A stretch of DNA of 64,000 bases from Epinephelus fuscoguttatus (lineage: Eukaryota; Chordata; Actinopteri; Perciformes; Serranidae), in assembly GCF_011397635.1 (NCBI RefSeq), contig NC_064774.1, forward strand, positions 1,962,449 through 2,026,448, written 5' to 3'. The translations under genes were made by a program, and so were the position numbers. Positions within the stretch are counted from its first letter, which is position 1; every line of letters begins with the position of its first letter. The notes under the pieces were generated by a model. The model was not told the DNA's origin. It did no database searches and was given only the letters and a program-made list of their open reading frames with translations. Shown here one piece after another: positions 58,214 through 64,000 of this stretch.

Positions 58214-61200
58214 TTAATGGGAGCCTCCTGGCGAACCACCAGGAACATCAGGGTTCTCCCTATAAAAGTCATCAATCAGGGACGGGTCCAAAATAAAAGA
58301 CCGGGGAACCCAGGAGCGTTGTTCGGGACCATAACCCTCCCAGTCAACGAGGAACTGGAGGCGCGACCCCGGCGCGCACTCCCACCAGGCGGCGGACCGT
58401 AAAGGCCGGATGATCATCCACGATCCGGGCGGGCGGAGGGGGATCGGACGGAGGGCTAAGAGAGCTAGAGTTGACAGGCTTGATCTGGGACACATGGAAT
58501 ATGGGATGAATTCTCATATTGTTCGGCAGGTTGAGTCTGACAGCTGATGGATTTACAATCTTGTCAATGGTGAATGGGCCGATATACCGGGGTGCTAATT
58601 TCCGGGACTCCACTTGCAGAGGGATATTCTTGGTAGATAACCAGACAGACTGACCTGGGGTATACTGAGGGGAGGGACGGCGGCGGCGGTTGGCGGTAAG
58701 CTGGATGGATTGCTGGGAGCGTAGCAATGCTTCACGGGTGTCATTCCATATGGCTTGGCAGCGGTGAAGGTGATCTTGTACAGAGGGAACTGCGATTTCG
58801 GCTTCTTGGGACGGAAACAGAGGTGGTTGGTATCCTAAAGAAGCTTGAAAGGGGGAGAGTCCAGTTGAGGAGTTAACAAGTGAGTTGTGTGAGTATTCGG
58901 CCCAGGGTAACTGTTCGCTCCAGGACTGAGGGTGTGTTTCTGTGAGACAGCGTAGAGTGTTCTCTAAACATTGGTTAGCTCTCTCGGACTGACCATTAGT
59001 TTGAGGGTGAAAACCAGAGGAGAGACTGGATGTAGCACCAACTGCTTTGCAGAATGCCTGCCAAACTTGGGAAATGAATTGTGGACCTCTATCAGTGACT
59101 ATATCAGTTGGGATGCCATGGAGTCTGACCACATGCTGAACCAGAAGATCCACGGTTTCTGATGCGGATGGTAACTTGTTTAGAGGAATGAAGTGGGCTG
59201 CCTTGGAAAACCTGTCAACTATGGTGAGTATGGTGGTTTTACCTTTAGATGGTGGTAAACCGGTGATGAAGTCCATAGAGATGTGTGACCAGGGGCGGCT
59301 TGGAATGGGCAGGGGTTGCAGTAATCCTGGGGGGGCTTGGTGAGGGGATTTACTCCGTGCACAAGTGGGGCAAGCAGCCACAAACTCCCGTGTGTCCTTC
59401 TCCATGTTGGGCCACCAGAAATGTTGGCGGATAAAGGCCGTGGTTCGATTGGCTCCAGGATGACAGGTGAGTCTTGATGAATGTCCCCACTGCAGGACCT
59501 GAGAACGGGCAGACACAGGAACATACAGTAAGCCAGGAGGGCCGTTACCTGGATCTGGTTCTGCCTCCTGTGCATCTCTCACCGCCCTTTCTACTCCCCA
59601 CGTGAGCTGGCCAATCACCCGTCCAGGTGGGAGGATGGTATCTGGGGGCACTTGGGTCTCTTCCACAGAGAACTGGCGTGACAGCGCATCCGGCTTGGCA
59701 TTCCTTGAGCCTGGGCGAAAAGTCAGACAGAAATTAAACCTGCTGAAAAACATCGCCCACCTGGCTTGACGGCAGTTAAGTCTCTTAGCGGACTGGATGT
59801 AGGCAAGGTTCTTATGGTCTGTCCAAACTATGAATGGAACCTCAGCTCCCTCCAACCAGTGCCTCCATTCCTCCAGGGCCAGCTTCACCGCGAGGAGCTC
59901 TCGATTATCGACATCATAGTTCTTTTCTGCAGGAGACAGACGACGAGAGAAAAAGGCACAGGGATGCAGACGTTTCTCAGGACCCACATATTGTGACAAG
60001 ACAGCTCCGACCCCAGAATCAGAAGCATCTACCTCTACAATAAATTGCTTGGAGGGGTCGGGCTGTACCAAAACTGGAGCGCTGGTGAAAAGACATTTTA
60101 GTTTGTGAAATGCCATGTCAGCCTCAGGTGACCAGCAAAATCTCACATTGACAGAGGTGAGTCTGGTGAGTGGAGAGGCTACCTTACTGTAGTCCCTAAT
60201 GAAACGTCTGTAGAAGTTAGCAAACCCCAGAAAACGCTGAAGCTCCTTCCGGGACCGTGGGATGGGCCAGTCCTCCACTGCGCTGATCTTGGCTGGGTCT
60301 GCTTGCAGCTGCCCACTCTGAATCACATAACCGAGAAACGACACTTTCTTGACATGGAACTCACATTTTTCAGATTTCACAAAGAGTTTGTTCTCCAACA
60401 GGCGTGTCAATACCTTTCTGACGTGTAAAACATGATCCTCTTCTGTCTGGGAGAAAATGAGGATGTCGTCCAAGTACACAAAGACAAACAGGTTCAGGAA
60501 GTCTCTTAACACATCATTTATGAGAGCTTGGAATACGGCTGGGGCATTTGTGAGCCCAAAAGGCATTACCAGGTACTCGAAGTGACCTAAAGGAGTGTTG
60601 AAAGCCGTTTTCCACTCATCCCCCTCGCGAATGCGAACGAGATGGTATGCATTTCTGAGGTCCAGTTTGGAAAATATTTTGGCTCCTACCAGTGGTTCGA
60701 ATGCAGAGTCAATCAATTGAAGTGGGTACTTATTTTTAACTGTGATATTGTTAAGGCCTCTGAAATCAACGCATGGTCGGAGTGTTTTGTCTTTCTTTTC
60801 AACAAAGAAAAAACCTGCCCCTAGAGGTGAAGTGCTGGGTCGGATTATTCCTGCTGCTAGAGAGTCTGAGATGTAAGACTGCATGGCTTCTCTTTCAGGT
60901 CTAGACAGATTGTACAATCTACTAGTAGGTAATGGTGCACCAGATAATAAGTCGATGGAACAATCATAAGGACGATGTGGGGGCAGTGAAAGAGCCTTTT
61001 CTTTATTGAACACTTCTTTCAAATCGTGATATACTGTGGGGACATGACTCAGGTCGACACTGGGGGACTCAGGCTTCTCTGCTCTGTTGACACCACCTGT
61101 AGGAGGCAAAGCAGATTGCAGACATGAAGAATGACAGTTGGCACTCCAAGACTCGACTCTGCCGTGTTTCCAGTCAATTTGTGGGTTGTGAAGGATTAAC

Positions 61201-61634
61201 CAGGGGAAACCAAGCACTACTGGTGAGTGTAGGTCTGAGATTATCTTGAACTGTATGTATTCATGATGATTTCCAGAAATGAGAAGGTGTACAGGGGATG
61301 ATTGGTGGGTTACCTGACCGAAGCACTTCCCATTCAGAGCTATGGCAGGGATGGCCCTCTCTAGCGGTAGCATCTCACATCCAAGCTGAAGGGCAAAACC
61401 ATGGTCGATTAAATTGTCCTCGGCCCCAGAGTCGATGAGAGCTGCCACTGAACAACTCTGGCTTCCTACAGACAGGACACTTTGCAGCTGGAGCCGAGGA
61501 GCTTGAGGGGTTTTAGGAGAGGGAGAGGGAGAGGCAGGGCTCGCCAGGACCGCCACTTTCACTGGCGAGCCGGATCTTTTGGCCGGACAGGACAGGCTGC
61601 ACGAAAATGCCCCTTCTGAGAGCAGTACATGCAC
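58214..61634 (-). CDS. pol: Ty3/Gypsy pol: protease-RT-RNaseH-integrase-chromodomain
   Basis: A 1096-codon open frame (58344-61634) with domains in order: aspartic protease LIDSGAEDN (catalytic Asp about residue 68); reverse transcriptase with [10 protein letters not shown] (D325) and YLDD (387-390); RNase H with VDASDSG (D536); integrase HHCC zinc finger (H718, H725, C755, C758); and integrase DDE (D788, D848, E884). An apparent frameshift near 58370 separates the last part, 58214-58340, which encodes a chromodomain ([16 protein letters not shown]). The frame overlaps gag by about 76 nt in the -1 frame, suggesting expression by -1 frameshifting; I could not identify the slip site. No env is present. 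Except for the break, the catalytic residues are intact. Confidence 0.93.
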
Positions 61635-62537
61635 TCACCAGCTTGGAACCGTCGGAGGCGCTCTTGCTCGGTTAACTTGGTCCTACCCAACTGCATCGGC
61701 TCCTCCTCTGCAGCCCGGGCTGGTGGCTGCAAACCTGGACCTGTAGACTGTGGCGGTCGGGCAGGAAGTGGTGAAGATCTGGAGTTCACAGCAGAGACAG
61801 AGAAACGGGAGGACCTCTCTCGTTGTCGCTCCCTGAAACGATTATCCAATTTAATGGCGAGGGAAACCAATGAGTGCAGATCACTAGGCTCATCTCTGGC
61901 AGCTAGCTCATCTTTGATTTGGTCACTCAATCCTTTAGAAAAAACGACTTGTAAGGCTGGTTCATTCCACTGGGAATTGGCAGCCAGAGTCCAAAAATCT
62001 ACTGCGTAATCTGACACAGTGCGATTACCTTGTCTTAATTTCATTAGCCGGTTAGAAGCATTACCTTCACGGCAAGGATGATCAAATACCTCCCGAAATT
62101 GGGTCTCAAAATCCTTGTAGTAAATGGACTCAAAATCAGTCACTGAACTGATTGCCTCTGCCCAATTCCAGCGCTTTGCCTCTTAAAAGCCCCAGAACAT
62201 AATGGATCTTAGATAGCTCAGAAGCAAAAGAAATTGGTCGTTGGGCAAAAATTAATCGACACTGGAGCAAAAAACCACGACACAAATCCAAATCCCCAGA
62301 AAAAGGTTCAGGGTCACTCACGTGAGTCTCTCGAGGAGTGGTGGTGGTGGGCCTGGACTCCAAATCCAAAGAAGTCTTCACAGTGGCTGCAAGGGCAGAA
62401 ACTTGACGAGTTAACTCACTTACTTGAGTGGTCAGGACATGGCTGCTCTCCATCAGCACCCGTACAGACTGCTCATGTTGGTTAAGCACTGCACCTTGAC
62501 TGGTTAACGCTTGTTTTAACGCTTCTGCGGATTCCAT
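61559..62537 (-). pseudogene. gag: Ty3/Gypsy gag with one frameshift
   Basis: Starts MESAEALKQALTSQGAV at 62537, only 19 nt inside the 5' LTR, and includes a capsid-like segment (PEPFSGDLDLCRGFLLQCRL). It breaks at about 62166, where a T run is one base longer than the frame requires, and resumes at 62143 as TDFESIYYKDFETQF. It ends with a CCHC zinc knuckle [15 protein letters not shown] near 61590-61635. With the extra base the element cannot make full-length Gag; this may be a real mutation or a consensus error. Confidence 0.88.
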
Positions 62538-62556
62538 GCTTTTGGCCAGTTCGTTC

Positions 62557-63152
62557 TGTTAAGCGAATGCTTGAAGAACTCAACTGGAATCTCAATGCAG
62601 AAGAGACAAATCTTTTATTCAGAATGGTACAAAAACTTAGCAGGGGCTGGGGGAAGGGTCCGTGGAGGAGGAGGTGAAACTGTCCGCAGGGGAAAAAAAG
62701 GAACAAAAACAGGGACTGAGGCGTGTGGCTGAGCGTGGCTGACTGGAGGAATGAGATGGCAGGGCACTAGGGAAAAACAGAAAAAGAAACAGGTTAGCAC
62801 AGGCAAATCTTCCAAAGTCCGTGATCCAAAATGCTGAAGTCCAACATCCAAAAGTAGTCAAAAACCGGCAAGACGAAATGTATTCAAAAATGTTTCAAAA
62901 AGAGCCTAGAGGGTTACCACATGTGGTCAAACAACGAACTGGCGAAGAACGGTGAGAAGAGCCAGGCTTTTGTGCTGCAGTGATGAGGGTAGATGCCAGA
63001 CAGGTGTGCTGATGACAGATGCCGAGCAGGTGTGCAGTGAACAGGAGACCGAAGGAAGCCACGCCCAGCCAAGGGCAGGGGAAACCAACTGGGTGGAGAG
63101 CTGAAGGGAGCAAGAAGAGACAAAACAAAACAGGGCAAACAGACACCTAACA
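62557..63152 (-). repeat. 5' LTR of Ty3/Gypsy element (596 bp)
   Basis: Same borders as the 3' LTR (TGTTAAGCGAATGC ... CACCTAACA on the plus strand). As the upstream LTR on the minus strand it should hold the element's promoter. Confidence 0.93.
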
Positions 63153-63584
63153 CTTACTACTGCTAACTTTACACTGACTGTAAGAAAGCACAACTAAACA
63201 GTTCCTGATAACTGCTTGGACCACTGTGTCCATGCAACATAATTCAGATAGACGGGGTGGGGACAATGGGATAAGGTGGACATGAAATATACAGTGAGAG
63301 ATTTAGAGTTAGGCCTTGTTTGTACATTTGCCAATATTAGTGATCATGGTATTATTCTGCAGTCCACACTGTGCTGTCTAAAATATTACCTGCACTGCAA
63401 AAATCAATCAGGTGGTTTCACTTAAATAGTGAAGTCAAATCAAATTGCATTTATTAGTTGTTTGAAGTGATTCTGTTGAGTTTAGTTTAGCTTTGGATTG
63501 ATTGCCGTAAGCTGACTTGATTGTGTCGTACATGGCAACGATGTACGACAGACTGATGATGTGTTTCCTCTTCATGTCCGTCAG
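63153..63584. other. Intron-like sequence upstream of Ig exon
   Basis: No coding region. It ends with pyrimidine-rich CCTCTTCATGTCCGTCAG, the acceptor of the Ig exon. Confidence 0.5.
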
Positions 63585-63839
63585 CTGGTTCAGTGATCCT
63601 GGACAGTCCAGTCCTCCCTGTGATGGAGGGACACGACGTGACTCTGAGCTGCAGACCAAGAGTCACAATGTCTTCCTTCCACCTCACAGCTGATTTCTAT
63701 AAAGATGGTGTCTTCATTAGGAGCAGCTCCACAGGAAACATGACCATCCACAGTGTTTCTCCATCTGATGAAGGACTCTACAGATGTAACTGTGTCTCTG
63801 GAGCTGGAGGATCAGCAGACAGCTGGCTGACTGTCAGAG
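63585..63839 (+). CDS. Ig-like C2 domain exon (Fc-receptor-like)
   Basis: A 255-bp exon with acceptor GTCCGTCAG|CTGG and donor GTCAGAG|GTGAGG. It encodes [20 protein letters not shown] with the first Ig cysteine, [18 protein letters not shown], and DEGLYRCNC with the second cysteine, then SWLTVR. The pattern matches extracellular Ig domains of fish Fc-receptor/FCRL-like immune receptors. It is the intact relative of 14190-14400. Signal peptide, other Ig and cytoplasmic exons are not in the window, so receptor type is unresolved. Confidence 0.8.
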
Positions 63840-64000
63840 GTGAGGGGGGTGTCACTCAAGTTACATTTGTCTTCAACTCTTTGTAGGGGAAATACCTTTT
63901 TGAGAATGTTTGCACTCGTAATAAAGTTTGGGGCACCACCCTCCTAATGAGGGAACTGACTAATCAAATTAATAACTCCGTAAAACAAATTAATAATTCC
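63840..64000. other. Intron start after Ig exon, unassigned
   Basis: Begins with the donor GTGAGGGG. The last 100 bases are an unrecognised A/T-rich sequence that runs off the window. Confidence 0.5.

Larger units (their letters stand above)
57605..63152 (-). mobile_element. Nearly complete Ty3/Gypsy chromovirus, 5548 bp
   Basis: Two LTRs of 598 and 596 bp flank gag and pol. A perfect 5-bp target duplication CTTAC lies at 57600-57604 and 63153-63157. A polypurine tract is present; no convincing tRNA primer-binding site was found next to the 5' LTR (TGGCCAAAAG begins 8 nt inside). The integrase carries a C-terminal chromodomain, which places it among vertebrate chromoviruses. Confidence 0.95.

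Noticed and set aside
57590..58275. Several Cys/Leu/Phe-rich minus-strand frames
   Set aside because: They fall in the Gypsy 3' LTR, and identical frames recur in the 5' LTR at 62.5-63.2 kb.

Overview
The window looks like teleost fish nuclear DNA, most likely a percomorph. It holds spliced fish-specific NLR (NLRC3-like, FISNA-NACHT-LRR) genes with canonical GT/AG splice sites and 174-bp LRR exons. It also holds Fc-receptor-like Ig exons, CR1/L2-type LINEs, hAT and Tc1 DNA transposons, a Ty3/Gypsy chromovirus, a tRNA-derived SINE, long (CA)n tracts, and one 100-N assembly gap (22945-23044). No prokaryotic features or functional RNA genes were found.

Layout. Left arm (about 1-13 kb): an NLR gene on the minus strand. 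In transcript order it has a 5'UTR exon (12799), a start-codon exon (9208-9357), an N-terminal repeat exon (8687-8791), a RING exon (8250-8485), a FISNA-NACHT exon (6253-8038, frameshifted, P-loop lost) and one LRR exon (4698-4871). A second LRR exon appears deleted, with a hAT element at the breakpoint. Next come a solo LTR (13307-14015), a truncated Ig exon (14190-14400) and nested LINE/SINE debris (14.8-16.5 kb). A minus-strand NLR 3' half follows (17.8-22.9 kb, three LRR exons plus a terminal exon), then the gap, then a plus-strand copy of only the NLR 3' end (23.0-24.2 kb). From 25.4 to 26.7 kb there is an unidentified stretch with a hammerhead-ribozyme-like core. From 27.0 to 30.9 kb there is a palindromic satellite. 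hAT and Tc1-like relics lie at 31-34 kb.

Right arm (34.7-54.1 kb): an inverted paralogue of the left-arm gene on the plus strand, so the two genes diverge from promoters at about 12.9 kb and 34.7 kb. Its exon set looks complete: 5'UTR, start exon, repeat exon, RING, FISNA-NACHT, three LRR exons, and a terminal exon encoding one Lys and a stop. The exon phases chain perfectly. The NACHT exon carries three 1-nt deletions, all in short homopolymers; allowing for them, the coding length would be 2793 nt (930 aa). Two LINEs interrupt its introns. From 55 to 64 kb there is a nearly complete Ty3/Gypsy chromovirus (57605-63152, 5-bp TSD) and an intact Ig exon (63585-63839).

The NLR exons together describe a cytosolic pattern-sensor: a RING (candidate E3 ligase) at the N-terminus, a FISNA-NACHT ATPase switch and an LRR sensor. 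Whether any copy is functional is unresolved, because several frameshifts have the signature of consensus-sequence errors.
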